The translations under genes and the position numbers were made by a program. The notes under the pieces are model-generated. The model saw only the letters and a program-made list of their open reading frames with translations. It searched no databases and was not told where the DNA came from. DNA of 64,000 nucleotides from Bradyrhizobium sp. LTSP849 (GTDB lineage Bacteria > Pseudomonadota > Alphaproteobacteria > Rhizobiales > Xanthobacteraceae), in assembly GCF_000938255.1 (NCBI RefSeq), contig NZ_JYMR01000052.1, positions 310,001 through 374,000 of the forward strand, read 5' to 3'. Position 1 is the stretch's first letter, and the number at the start of each line of letters is the position of its first letter. Below, piece by piece: positions 44,355 to 53,371 of this stretch.

Positions 44355-45086
44355 CTACGTGCCGAGGTAATGCTGTCGTATCAGATCGCTTTGCTGCATT
44401 TCTTCGGCGCTCTCGCCGCGGAACGCGATTTCCCCGTGGACGATCACATAACCCTTGTCGGCGATCCGCATCGCCTGCGTAAAATTCTGCTCCGCCATCA
44501 GCACAGTCAGATGATAGCGCTCTTTGAGCTGCGCGATCATGTCGATGGTGCGGCTGACGAACAGCGGGGCTAAGCCCACCGAAGGCTCATCGACAATCAG
44601 GATGCTCGGCGCCGACATCAGCGCCCGCGCCAGTGCCAGCATCTGCTGCTCGCCGCCGCTCATCGTGCCGGCCAGCTGCGCGCGGCGCTCGGCAAGTCGC
44701 GGGAACGCCTCATAGCAATAGGCCATGTTGTCCTTCAGCCGCGCCCGCGCCGTCGGACGATAGGCACCGAGCAGGAGATTCTCCTCGACCGTCAGGCGTG
44801 GAAACAGCCGGCGGCCTTCCGGGACAAGTGCCACGCCGAGGTCGATGATCTCCTCGGTCTCCTTGCCGATGAGGTCGTGCTCCTTGCCGTCGATGGTCGC
44901 GACGATGCGCCCCGAGGTCGGCCGCACCACCCCCATGATGGTCTTGATCAGCGTGCTCTTGCCGTTGCCGTTGGTGCCGAGCAGCGTCACGGTCTCGCGG
45001 GCGGCCACGTTCATCGACACGTTGTGGAGAACGCGGACCGAACCGTAGCCGGCATGGATGTTATCGATGCGAATGCTACTGGCCAA
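44355..45086 (-). CDS. HAAT ABC transporter ATPase (LivF type), transporter 2
   Basis: The 243-aa ATPase has Walker A GTNGNGKST, signature MSGGEQQMLALARAL, Walker B ILIVDEPSVGLAP and a LivF C-terminus (MAEQNFTQAMRIADKGYVI). It overlaps the LivG-type gene by 11 nt. Confidence 0.95.
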   Translation of the reverse strand: MASSIRIDNIHAGYGSVRVLHNVSMNVAARETVTLLGTNGNGKSTLIKTIMGVVRPTSGRIVATIDGKEHDLIGKETEEIIDLGVALVPEGRRLFPRLTVEENLLLGAYRPTARARLKDNMAYCYEAFPRLAERRAQLAGTMSGGEQQMLALARALMSAPSILIVDEPSVGLAPLFVSRTIDMIAQLKERYHLTVLMAEQNFTQAMRIADKGYVIVHGEIAFRGESAEEMQQSDLIRQHYLGT

Positions 45087-45840
45087 GATACGCCCCTATC
45101 ACCCGTTCATCGGCGATGACGTCCTTCGGCGCGCCGTCAGCAATCTTCTCGCCGGCGACGAGCACCACCAGCCGCTCTGAGAACGCCATCACCGCGCGCA
45201 TGATGTGCTCGATGAAGATCACCGCGACGCCGCGCCTGTTCAGCGCGAGCAGCAGCGCCAAAATCTCGTTGACCTCCGAATGCGAGAGGCCAGCGAGCGC
45301 CTCGTCCGAGACCAGCAGCGTCGGATCCGTCGCCATCGCGCGCGCCAGCTCCAGCTTGCGCATCTCAACCTGGGTCAGATCGCCGGGTAGACGGTGCAGC
45401 TTGCCGCCGAGACCGAACTCGCCGAGCAAGTCCGTACTGCGGGTCCGGATCTGCTGCTCGGTCAGATGCGTGCCGCCGCGCGCATTGACGGCATAGACCA
45501 GCGGAATACGGAGATTGTCGAGCAGCGACAGGCTGTGAAACGGACGCGGCAGCTGGAAGCTGCGGCCGAGCCCGAGCCGCGCACGCTGGTAGGACGACAG
45601 CCTGTCGATGCTCCTGCCGGCAAACGAGATCGAACCACCATCGGTCTGGAGCGCACCGCACAGGCAGTTGGTCAGTGTGCTCTTGCCCGAACCGTTCGGA
45701 CCGATCAGACCAAGCCGCTCGCCGGGCCGGACCGCGAGATCGATCTTGTTCAGCGCCACGAAGCCGCCAAAGCGTTTGGTGATGCCCCGTGCGTCGAGAA
45801 GCAGATCGCTTGCCGCCGCGTCCGCGTCGATCATCGTCAT
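45076..45840 (-). CDS. HAAT ABC transporter ATPase (LivG type), transporter 2
   Basis: The 254-aa ATPase has Walker A GPNGSGKST, an atypical signature (GDLTQVEMRKLELARAM) and Walker B LLVSDEALAGLS in which the usual Pro after Asp-Glu is Ala. The catalytic Glu is kept, so it should be active. It overlaps LivM by 4 nt and LivF by 11 nt. Confidence 0.93.
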   Translation of the reverse strand: MTMIDADAAASDLLLDARGITKRFGGFVALNKIDLAVRPGERLGLIGPNGSGKSTLTNCLCGALQTDGGSISFAGRSIDRLSSYQRARLGLGRSFQLPRPFHSLSLLDNLRIPLVYAVNARGGTHLTEQQIRTRSTDLLGEFGLGGKLHRLPGDLTQVEMRKLELARAMATDPTLLVSDEALAGLSHSEVNEILALLLALNRRGVAVIFIEHIMRAVMAFSERLVVLVAGEKIADGAPKDVIADERVIGAYLGQ

Positions 45841-46835
45841 TGACTGCTCCGCTTTTCGGCAGCCAGCATCGCAGCGAGGGGATTTGTTTCCGGGTCGGGT
45901 TTCTTGCCGCCCATGGAGCGGATCAATCCCAAAATTCCATTCGGCGCGGCGATCACGAAGATCACGAGCAGCACACCGACCACGAGTAGATTGACCGATG
46001 ACGAGATCAACACCGTCATGGCCTGTTGCATGGTGCCGAGCAGGACCGCACCGATCACCGGCCCGAGCCAGCTTGTGGTCCCTCCGACCAGCGGCATCGC
46101 GACGCTGTTCACGGTGTAGGCCAGGCTGAACGACGAGGTCGGCTCGACATAGGTCAGATAGAACGGCAGCGGCGCGCCGGCCATTCCCATCAAGGCGCCG
46201 CTGACGGCCGCGGCGACCAGCTTGAGCCGCAGCACCGGAACGCCGGATGCGGCCGCAGCGATCTCATCGTCGCGAATAGCGGCAAGGCCGAAGCCGAAGG
46301 TCGAGCGCTCGATCACGCGCGCGGTCACGACGGCTGCGACCGCAAGCACCGTCATCAGGAAGAAGAGATAGGCGACATAGCTGCCGAACACCAGAACCTC
46401 GCTCGGCCGCATGATGTAGATGCCACGCGAGCCGCCCACATAGTCCCAGTTGGTGATGAAGGTCTGGACGACGACCGAAAGCGCAAGCGTCGCGATGGTG
46501 AAGTAGACGCCGCGCAAGCGGATCGTCAAATAGCCCATCGCAAGACCAACGCCTCCGCACAGCACGCCCGCAATGAGAATGAGCACGGGGATCGGCAGAT
46601 CGAGCCATTTATTCAGGGCCGCCGCGCTGTAGAGGCCGATGGCCAGGAACGCCGTCGTGCCGAAATTGACGTAGCCGACATAGCCGCCGAGGATGTTCCA
46701 GGCCGTCGCCAGCACGACATATTGCAGCACGAAATAGGCCGCGAACACGTAGTACTCGTTGGTCACGAACATGCTGCCGGCGACCAGCGCGATACCGACC
46801 AAACAGGCGAGAGCGATGAACCGTCCGTTGGACAT
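45837..46835 (-). CDS. HAAT permease LivM type, transporter 2
   Basis: The 332-aa membrane protein has LivM motifs (GYVNFGTTAFLAIGLYSAAAL, AIRDDEIAAAASGVPVLRLKLVAAAVSGAL). The ATG at 46835 shares one base with the LivH stop codon (TGATG), so translation is coupled. It ends with a Pro/Lys-rich cytoplasmic tail. Confidence 0.93.
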   Translation of the reverse strand: MSNGRFIALACLVGIALVAGSMFVTNEYYVFAAYFVLQYVVLATAWNILGGYVGYVNFGTTAFLAIGLYSAAALNKWLDLPIPVLILIAGVLCGGVGLAMGYLTIRLRGVYFTIATLALSVVVQTFITNWDYVGGSRGIYIMRPSEVLVFGSYVAYLFFLMTVLAVAAVVTARVIERSTFGFGLAAIRDDEIAAAASGVPVLRLKLVAAAVSGALMGMAGAPLPFYLTYVEPTSSFSLAYTVNSVAMPLVGGTTSWLGPVIGAVLLGTMQQAMTVLISSSVNLLVVGVLLVIFVIAAPNGILGLIRSMGGKKPDPETNPLAAMLAAEKRSSQ

Positions 46836-47713
46836 CAAGCTCTCCCGAACAGGCCGGCCGGCCTGACCACCAGCGCGATCAGCAGGAAGCCGAATGCGAT
46901 CGCCGGCGACCATGACGGACCGTAGAAGGTCGCCGTGATGCTCTCCGCGACACCCACGATCACGGCCGCGATGAAGGTGCCCGGCAGCGAGCCGACGCCA
47001 CCGAGAACGCAGATCGCAAAGATCCTGCCGATATAGTCGCGCCCCATCGACGGCTCGACCGGCTGGAGAATGATGAGGAAGGCGCCGGCCATCGCGGCCG
47101 TGGCCGTGGAGAGACCAAAGGCAATGCGCTTGACGCGAACGGGTGAGGCCCCCATGAGCTGAAGCGCGAACTTGTCCTGCGCCACCGCCATGATGGCGCG
47201 CCCGGTGAAGGTGCGCGTGAAGAAGATTTGCAGGCCAATCAGGAGCAGGACCGAGGCCAGGAACGGGATCAGCATTCGGACCGGCAGCGAGATCGGCCCG
47301 AAATTGTAGGACGGCCCGATATAGGGCGCTTCGACCAGACGATAGTCGACGCCGAAGATTAGCTGAAGCCCGACCTCGGTGATGAAGAGGAGGCCGAAGA
47401 AGAACGCAAGGCCGCGGATCAACTGCGTGCCGCGCCGCTCGAAGGCGAATTCATAGGCGCCATAGAGCAGCGTGCCGAGAAAGTAGAACGGAACGGTCGC
47501 GAGCACACCGACCAGGATCGGATCCCATCCGAACTTGGAATTCAGCACATAGACGATGAACGATCCGAGCAGGATGAGCGCCGGATGGGCGATGTTGCTG
47601 ATGCCGAGCATGCCGAATGCGATCGAAATGCCGACCGCCATGGCCGCGTAGAAGCCGCCGACGAGAATCCCGGACACGATGGAATCGAGCAACAATCCCG
47701 CGACTTGTCCCAT
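46835..47713 (-). CDS. HAAT permease LivH type, transporter 2
   Basis: The 292-aa membrane protein starts MGQVAGLLLDSIVSGILVGGFYA. It has LivH motifs (ALILLGSFIVYVLNSKF, FICVLGGVGSLPGTF-like near residue 240). It is upstream of livM with a 1-nt overlap and begins the permease set of transporter 2, about 100 bp after the quinone-oxidoreductase gene. Confidence 0.92.
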   Translation of the reverse strand: MGQVAGLLLDSIVSGILVGGFYAAMAVGISIAFGMLGISNIAHPALILLGSFIVYVLNSKFGWDPILVGVLATVPFYFLGTLLYGAYEFAFERRGTQLIRGLAFFFGLLFITEVGLQLIFGVDYRLVEAPYIGPSYNFGPISLPVRMLIPFLASVLLLIGLQIFFTRTFTGRAIMAVAQDKFALQLMGASPVRVKRIAFGLSTATAAMAGAFLIILQPVEPSMGRDYIGRIFAICVLGGVGSLPGTFIAAVIVGVAESITATFYGPSWSPAIAFGFLLIALVVRPAGLFGRA

Positions 47714-47812
47714 CCGCTCCCGGCCTCCTCCTGTTTGCGCACGCAATGAAAATTATTGTTCTTGTTTCGGCGGTGGCATGGAGGCGGGACTTTTCCGCCG
47801 CCATCGATAGCA

Positions 47813-48796
47813 TCAGGGTATCAGCAGCGACGACCCTCGAGTTGATCCGGCCTCAAGATCATGGTGGGCAGTTGCCGCCTCGGACAGGGCATAGCGGTGC
47901 CCAATCATCGGCTTGATCACGCCCTTGCCGACCAGATCGAACACGGCGACCGCCGATGCTAGCAGATCGTCGCGCGCAGCGATGTAGGTCGCAAGCGTCG
48001 GGCGGGTATAATAGAGAGATCCGTTCTTCTGGAGCAACGCCGCCTCGAGCGGCGGCGGCGCGCCCGTGGTCGCGCCGAAGGTGACGAAGAACCCGCGCGG
48101 GGCGAGTGAGGCAAGCGTGGCTTCAAAGCTATCTTTGCCGACGGAATCGTAGGCGATCGCGACACCCTTGCCGCCGGTCAGCGCCTTCACGCGCTCGGGG
48201 ATCCGCTCGGTCTTGCGATCGATCACGGCGTCATAGCCGTGCGCGAGTGCCAAAGCCGCCTTCTCGCCGCCGCTGGTCACGCCGATCATGCGGGCGCCGA
48301 GATGCTTGCCCCATTGACCGGCAATCAGGCCGACGCCGCCCGAGGCCGCATAGAACAGCACCTGCTGCCCCGGCTTGACCGGAACACACCGGTTCAAGAG
48401 ATACTCCGCGGTCATCCCCTTCATCAGCACGGCCGCGGCAGCCTCATCGCTCACGGATTGCGGAATGGGAACGAGACGTGCAGCCGGCATCAGCCGGTGG
48501 GTCGCATAGGCGCCCGGCGCCGAGCCGCCGTAAGCGACGCGGTCGCCAACCTTGAAGTCGGTCACGCCCTCGCCGACGGCCTCGACCACGCCGGCCGCTT
48601 CCGCACCTAAGCCTGCCGGCAGATCGAGCGCATAGGAGCCGTCGCGAAAATAGATGTCGATGAAGTTGAGGCCGATCGCAGTCTGCCGCATCAGCACCTC
48701 GCCCTTGCCGGGCGCGGCGAGTTCGACCGCCTCCAGTTTCTGGACATCCGGGCCGCCCTGCGCGGCCATGCGAATTGCGTTGGCTTTCGTACCCAT
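47813..48796 (-). CDS. NADPH:quinone oxidoreductase-like MDR protein
   Basis: The 327-aa protein belongs to the zinc-free quinone oxidoreductase branch of the medium-chain dehydrogenases: GLNFIDIYFRDGSY, GLGAEAAGVVEAVGEGVTDFKVGDRVAY and the nucleotide-binding AASGGVGLIAGQWGKHLGA. No zinc-binding cysteines are present. It lies 31 nt after the cupin gene and about 100 nt before livH. Confidence 0.92.
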   Translation of the reverse strand: MGTKANAIRMAAQGGPDVQKLEAVELAAPGKGEVLMRQTAIGLNFIDIYFRDGSYALDLPAGLGAEAAGVVEAVGEGVTDFKVGDRVAYGGSAPGAYATHRLMPAARLVPIPQSVSDEAAAAVLMKGMTAEYLLNRCVPVKPGQQVLFYAASGGVGLIAGQWGKHLGARMIGVTSGGEKAALALAHGYDAVIDRKTERIPERVKALTGGKGVAIAYDSVGKDSFEATLASLAPRGFFVTFGATTGAPPPLEAALLQKNGSLYYTRPTLATYIAARDDLLASAVAVFDLVGKGVIKPMIGHRYALSEAATAHHDLEAGSTRGSSLLIP

Positions 48797-48827
48797 ACAA
48801 GAATTCCTGTGTGCCGTTCCTGGTCTA

Positions 48828-49271
48828 TCAGGATGCCATCTTGATGTCGGCGCCCTGCGGAATCTTCAGCCGCACGCTGTCGGGGATCGTTAGGGGCTGG
48901 TTGGCACTGTCGAGGAACTCGACCGTGGCGAACAGGAGGTCCGTGGTCCCGATGTTTTCGACCGCATGCACCATATACTCGCCCGCACCAAATGCGAGAT
49001 GCTTGGTCTCGCCCTTGTAGTGCTCGACGTCGACGATGCGGCCGTCCTCGAAATAACCGCGCGCCTTGCCCGCGTTGTGCGCCGTCCAGAAATAGGTCAG
49101 CACGTGGCGATGGAAGCCGCAACGCTTGCCCGGCGCGATCGACAGATGCCAGACGCGGACGCGATCGGTCTCCGACACCAGCACGCTGCCGACGCACCCG
49201 CTGTTGCGCCCCTCCTCGTATTCGCGCTGCACTTCGACGGGCCAGTGCGCGCGTGGATTTGAGTCAGACAT
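48828..49271 (-). CDS. Small cupin-domain protein
   Basis: The 147-aa protein has a cupin fold with a metal-binding-type motif (CGFHRHVLTYFWTAHN, and YMVHAVENIG in the second motif). The start at 49271 (MSDSNPRAHWPVEVQ) is the first ATG consistent with the fold; the longer frame lacks support. It is between the alcohol dehydrogenase and quinone oxidoreductase genes. Dioxygenase or sensor function is unknown. Confidence 0.8.
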   Translation of the reverse strand: MSDSNPRAHWPVEVQREYEEGRNSGCVGSVLVSETDRVRVWHLSIAPGKRCGFHRHVLTYFWTAHNAGKARGYFEDGRIVDVEHYKGETKHLAFGAGEYMVHAVENIGTTDLLFATVEFLDSANQPLTIPDSVRLKIPQGADIKMAS

Positions 49272-49341
49272 GAGCCGGTTCCTTCCAGATGCTAGCCGCT
49301 GTCGCGGCCATGATTCAGGCAACGCCGATCAGGCGGCGTCA

Positions 49342-50505
49342 TCACGCCACTTCTTTCTTGGTCTGGGTCACCACCCCGCGGGTCTTGATGACGACCTTGA
49401 TGGCGTCATCAATGCGGTTGCGCGCGTAATGCAGCGCCATCGGCAAATCCGTGAGCGGGAATGTGTGGGTGTGGATGAGCGTGGCATCGAAACGCTTGGC
49501 CGCCATCAGCGCCATGGCGCGGTGTGTCGCGCTCTTGCCTTCACCGCGAATGCCGTAGACGTAGACATTGTTCTTCACCAGCGCGCCGATATCGGCAAGG
49601 ACCGGCTCGTGCGGAAACGCCGCGAGGCAGATCCTTCCGCCGCGATTGACCATCTTCGCGGCTTCGTTGATTGCCGTGTCGGTGCCGGCACATTCGACGA
49701 CATAATCGGCGCCGCGGCCCGTCATCTCCTTGACGACGGCAACGAGATCCTCGTTGCGCACGTTGACGACGCGATCGGCGCCGAGCTTGGTGCCGATGGC
49801 GAGCCGGGCATCGCGGGTGCCCGACAGGATCACCGGACTGGCGCCAAGCGCCTTGGCAACGGCCACGGCGAGAAGCCCAATCGGGCCCGGCCCCGTAACG
49901 ACCACGCTCTCGCCGGCAACGAGGCCGCCGAGCTCGGTGAGGCCGTACATGGAGGTGCCCGCGGTCACAACCAGCGTCGCCTCCTCGTCGCTCATGTCAT
50001 CAGGCACGCGCGACAGCGTATTAATGTGGTTGACGGCATATTCGGCGAAGCCGCCATCGGTCGTGAAGCCGTTGGCGCGATGGCCCTTGTCGACGTTGCC
50101 GTAGTTCAGGCCGTAGTTGTGGCAGGAGGTGTACATGCCCTGCCGGCAACGCTTGCACTGGCCGCAGCCGGCATGGATCTCGACCGTGACGCGCTCGCCG
50201 ATTTTGTATTCATCGACGCCGGGGCCGAGTGCCGCGACCGTGCCCATATACTCATGGCCGGGCGTGAAATTCTTGTTGAACGGCGGCCCGCCCTGGATCA
50301 GCGCCGGCGTGCCATGCTCGATGATCTCCAGATCCGTGGCGCAGATCGCAACCGCATCGATGCGCACGAGCACCTCGGCGCGCTTCGGCATCGGCACGGG
50401 CTTTTCGGCCAGACGCAATTGGCCGGGGTCACCCAGCACCCAGGCCTTCATCGTCTCAGGAATCGGCATGTCGGTTGACGTGCGAACGCCAGCGGCCTCG
50501 ACCAT
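49342..50505 (-). CDS. Zinc-binding alcohol dehydrogenase
   Basis: The 387-aa MDR enzyme has catalytic-zinc ligands in AICATDLE and GHEYMG, a structural-zinc lobe CGQCKRCRQGMYTSC (four Cys), and a nucleotide-binding motif VVVTGPGPIGLLAVAVAKALGA. The ATG at 50505 has AGGTGAGGAT just upstream; a GTG at 50520 would add five residues. First gene of the leftward operon, divergent from the gntR gene. Confidence 0.93.
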   Translation of the reverse strand: MVEAAGVRTSTDMPIPETMKAWVLGDPGQLRLAEKPVPMPKRAEVLVRIDAVAICATDLEIIEHGTPALIQGGPPFNKNFTPGHEYMGTVAALGPGVDEYKIGERVTVEIHAGCGQCKRCRQGMYTSCHNYGLNYGNVDKGHRANGFTTDGGFAEYAVNHINTLSRVPDDMSDEEATLVVTAGTSMYGLTELGGLVAGESVVVTGPGPIGLLAVAVAKALGASPVILSGTRDARLAIGTKLGADRVVNVRNEDLVAVVKEMTGRGADYVVECAGTDTAINEAAKMVNRGGRICLAAFPHEPVLADIGALVKNNVYVYGIRGEGKSATHRAMALMAAKRFDATLIHTHTFPLTDLPMALHYARNRIDDAIKVVIKTRGVVTQTKKEVA

Positions 50506-50522
50506 CGCAACGATCCTCACCT

Positions 50523-50536
50523 ATTGGTCAACCAAT
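50523..50536. promoter_or_regulatory. GntR/FadR-type operator
   Basis: ATTGGTCAACCAAT (50523-50536) has perfect 6-bp arms around a 2-nt centre, and fits the TTGGT-N-ACCAA pattern known for the FadR branch of GntR regulators. It sits 18 bp upstream of the alcohol dehydrogenase start. Further half-sites (GATTGGTTGA) occur near 50554 and 50659. Repression by the divergent GntR protein is inference. Confidence 0.6.
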
Positions 50537-50693
50537 TTTGACAATTGGCCTTTTGATTGGTTGAAGCCTCGCTTTCAAAGCTGCTGCTGTCAACGCCAAA
50601 ATTCCAGGTCTGTCGTTTTGGTCTTGCATTCGTGAACACAATGCGCGCGAAATAGAGATTGGTTGATATTGGTTGCGAAAGAGGATTGGACCG

Positions 50694-51338
50694 GTGTTCG
50701 ATTTGTTGGCTCGATTGACGGAAGACGGTCCCGGCACGCGCCTTCCTCCGGAGCGACAACTCGCGGCGCAGTTCGGAGTTTCGCGCAACGAGATCCGCAA
50801 GGCGCTGGCGCGGCTGGAATTGGACGGCCGCCTCTCTCGCGAGGTCGGTCGCGGCACCTTCATTCGCGCGCCTGCGGAAGCTGCGACTTCGAATCTCGAC
50901 GCGCTGCGCGACAGCACCAGCCCGCGCAATGCGATGGAGGCGAGGCTCGTGCTCGAGCCGGAGATCGCAAGCCTTGCCGCGGTCAACGCCACTTTCAAGC
51001 AGATCGAAGGGATGCGCGTGCTGGCGCGGCAGATGCGCGAAGCCGAGACGTGGAAAGACTACGAGACGCTGGACGGGCGGCTGCATCGTCTGATTGCGGA
51101 GGCGACTGGCAATCCGCTGCTGTCGGCGATCCATCAGACCGTCGATGACGTCCGGCGCGCCGTGGTCTGGCGATGGCTCGACACCAGGCCAGAGCGTCCG
51201 CCCGGGGATTATTCGTCGTTTGCCGAGCACGATGCGCTGATCGACGCGATCGAGCAGCGCGATCGCATCCGGGCGATGGAAGCAATGCGGCGGCATTTAA
51301 GAACCACCGTGGACAAGCTGATGGGAACGCAGGCCTGA
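50694..51338 (+). CDS. GntR-family regulator (FadR/FCD subfamily)
   Basis: The 214-aa protein has the GntR winged helix (RLPPERQLAAQFGVSRNEIRKALARLELDGRLSREVGRGTFI) and a C-terminal FCD ligand domain with the metal-type His pattern (DGRLHRLI, AEHDALIDAIEQRD, MRRHL). The GTG at 50694 has GAGGA 8 nt upstream and is preferred; a TTG at 50673 would add seven residues. It is divergent from the alcohol dehydrogenase operon and upstream of the LLM-deacetylase pair. Confidence 0.9.
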   Translation: MFDLLARLTEDGPGTRLPPERQLAAQFGVSRNEIRKALARLELDGRLSREVGRGTFIRAPAEAATSNLDALRDSTSPRNAMEARLVLEPEIASLAAVNATFKQIEGMRVLARQMREAETWKDYETLDGRLHRLIAEATGNPLLSAIHQTVDDVRRAVVWRWLDTRPERPPGDYSSFAEHDALIDAIEQRDRIRAMEAMRRHLRTTVDKLMGTQA

Positions 51339-51369
51339 ATTCCCAGACAAAACCAATAAGGTGCCGGCC

Positions 51370-52455
51370 ATGAAACTGGGCTTCTTCACGATGCCGATCC
51401 ATCCGCTGGACAAGGACTGGAAACAGTCCTTGCAGGAGGATCGCGAAGCGTTCCTGCTCGCCGATGAACTCGGTTTCAGCGAGGCTTATGTCGGCGAGCA
51501 CATCACCGATCGGGCCGAGAACATCACCTCCTGCGTCGCGTTCCTGGCCTGGATTGCAGCTGCGACGAAACAGATCAAGCTCGGCACCGGCACCGTCAAC
51601 ATGCCGAACGTCCATCCGGCGACTGTCGCCGCTACCATCGCGATGCTGGATCACATGCTCGACGGGCGGCTGATATTCGGCATCAGCCCGGGCGGCCTGC
51701 TCTCGGACGCCGAATTGTTCGGCACGCTCGAGCGCGATCGCAACGCGATGTTCCTCGAGGCGATCAACCAGGTCCTGCAAATCTGGGCGAGCGAGCCGCC
51801 CTACAATATCGAGGGCAAATTCTGGAACATCACGACGCAGAAGACGCTGATGGCCGATATCGGCCAGGGACATATCGCGCGGCCCTTGCAGCGGCCGCAT
51901 CCGCCGATCGTCGTCACCGCCGTTGCGCCGTTTTCGAAGGGCGTCACGGAAGCCGCCGCACGCGGCTGGGATCCGATCTCCGCCAACTTCCTGATGCCGG
52001 TCTGGGTGAGGAGCCACTGGCCCAGATATGTCGAGGGCTGCAAGCGCGTCGGCCGCACCGTTGATTTTGCCAACTGGCGGGTGGCCAAGAGCGTGTTCGT
52101 GGCGAAGGATATGGCGACCGCGAAGGCCTATGCCACCGATCCGGATAGTCCTTACGTATATTACTATCGCTCCCTCTTCACCAAGCTGAAGCGCAACGGG
52201 CGCATCGAGCTGTTCAAGACGCGGAGCGAACAGCGGGATGACGAAATCACGCTCGAATCCGTCTGCGACAAGCTGATCATCTGGGGCACGCCCGACAGCG
52301 TCGCCGACCAGATCCTGGCGTTTCAGGAGGAGGTCGGGCAATTCGGCACGCTGCTCTATGCCGGCAAAGATTGGAGCGATCGCGAGCTCGCGCGCCGCTC
52401 GATGATCCTGATGGCCGAGCAGGTGATGCCGCGCGTCACCGCCGGCACACGATAA
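51370..52455 (+). CDS. LLM-class flavin-dependent monooxygenase
   Basis: The 361-aa protein (MKLGFFTMPIHPLDKDW) is of the luciferase fold: LADELGFSEAYVGEHITDRAENITS, TKQIKLGTGTVNMPNVHPATVAATIAMLDHMLDGRLIFGISPGGL. Similar to limonene or alkane-type monooxygenases. The ATG at 51370 is preferred; the GTG at 51361 would add three residues. It follows gntR after about 30 nt and precedes the deacetylase-fold gene. Confidence 0.92.
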   Translation: MKLGFFTMPIHPLDKDWKQSLQEDREAFLLADELGFSEAYVGEHITDRAENITSCVAFLAWIAAATKQIKLGTGTVNMPNVHPATVAATIAMLDHMLDGRLIFGISPGGLLSDAELFGTLERDRNAMFLEAINQVLQIWASEPPYNIEGKFWNITTQKTLMADIGQGHIARPLQRPHPPIVVTAVAPFSKGVTEAAARGWDPISANFLMPVWVRSHWPRYVEGCKRVGRTVDFANWRVAKSVFVAKDMATAKAYATDPDSPYVYYYRSLFTKLKRNGRIELFKTRSEQRDDEITLESVCDKLIIWGTPDSVADQILAFQEEVGQFGTLLYAGKDWSDRELARRSMILMAEQVMPRVTAGTR

Positions 52456-52485
52456 TTTCAGCCCTTTCACGACAGGAGGCTCGCG

Positions 52486-53370
52486 ATGGCCCTCAGTGAC
52501 CGCATTCCCTATCAGGCCCTGATCGACCGGCCGAAGCTGAAGCTGCCGAACGGCAAGCGGCTTGCTGTGTGGGTGATCCTCAATGTCGAGGAATGGCGGA
52601 TCGAGAACGCGATGCCGCGCGTCGTGCTGAGCCCGCCGATGGGACAACCACTGCTGCCTGATGTCCCGAACTGGTCGTGGCATGAATACGGCATGCGCGC
52701 GGGCTTCTGGCGACAGTTCAAGGCGCTGACGGATCGCAATATGAAGGTCACGCTGGCTGCAAATGCCGATGTCTGCAACGCTTATCCCCGCGTCGCCTCG
52801 GCCGCGCGCGAGGCCGGCTTCGAATTCATGGGCCACGGCTTCATGCAAGGCCCGATGCACAGGCTTCCCGACCAGGCCGACGCGATCAAGCGATCGGTCG
52901 AGACGATCGCGAAGTTCACCGGTCGCGCGCCGCGCTCGTGGGAGTCTCCGGGCCTGACCGAGACCGAAGAGACGCTCGATCTGTTGCGCCTCAACGGCAT
53001 CGAATATGTCGCGGACTGGGTGATCGACGACCTGCCGCAGGACATCGCGACGCCGCACGGCACCATCACGACGATCCCCTATACGGTCGAGACCAACGAC
53101 ATCGTCGTCCACGCGCTCCAGCATCTGCCGTCCGACCAATTTTTGCAGCGTGGTATCGATCAGTTCGATCGGCTGTATCTCGAGGGCGCCGACAATGCGC
53201 GCGTGATGGCGATCTCGATCCATCCCTACATCACCGGCGTGCCGCACCGGATCAAGTATCTCGAACAGCTACTCGACTATGTCATCGGCCACGACGGCGT
53301 CGCGCTGATGACCGCGAGCGAGATCGGCGACTGGTATCGCGCGGAGATGACGCGGATCGCGCGCGGTTAG
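52486..53370 (+). CDS. Polysaccharide-deacetylase-fold hydrolase
   Basis: The 294-aa protein has the NodB-homology pattern: NVEEWRIE, MKVTLAANADVCNAYPRVASAAREAGFEFMGHGFMQGPMHRL, RAPRSWESPGLTETEETLDLLRLNGIEYVADWV. Homologues of this type include allantoinase-like PuuE and other C-N hydrolases, so cleavage of a C-N bond is more likely than chitin deacetylation; this is inference. It ends 1 nt from the stop of the converging molybdoenzyme gene. Confidence 0.85.
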   Translation: MALSDRIPYQALIDRPKLKLPNGKRLAVWVILNVEEWRIENAMPRVVLSPPMGQPLLPDVPNWSWHEYGMRAGFWRQFKALTDRNMKVTLAANADVCNAYPRVASAAREAGFEFMGHGFMQGPMHRLPDQADAIKRSVETIAKFTGRAPRSWESPGLTETEETLDLLRLNGIEYVADWVIDDLPQDIATPHGTITTIPYTVETNDIVVHALQHLPSDQFLQRGIDQFDRLYLEGADNARVMAISIHPYITGVPHRIKYLEQLLDYVIGHDGVALMTASEIGDWYRAEMTRIARG

Positions 53371-53371
53371 C

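Noticed and set aside
50995..53247. Open frame of 750 codons antisense to GntR, LLM and hydrolase genes
   Set aside because: It covers three well-supported genes on the other strand, with typical shadow composition.
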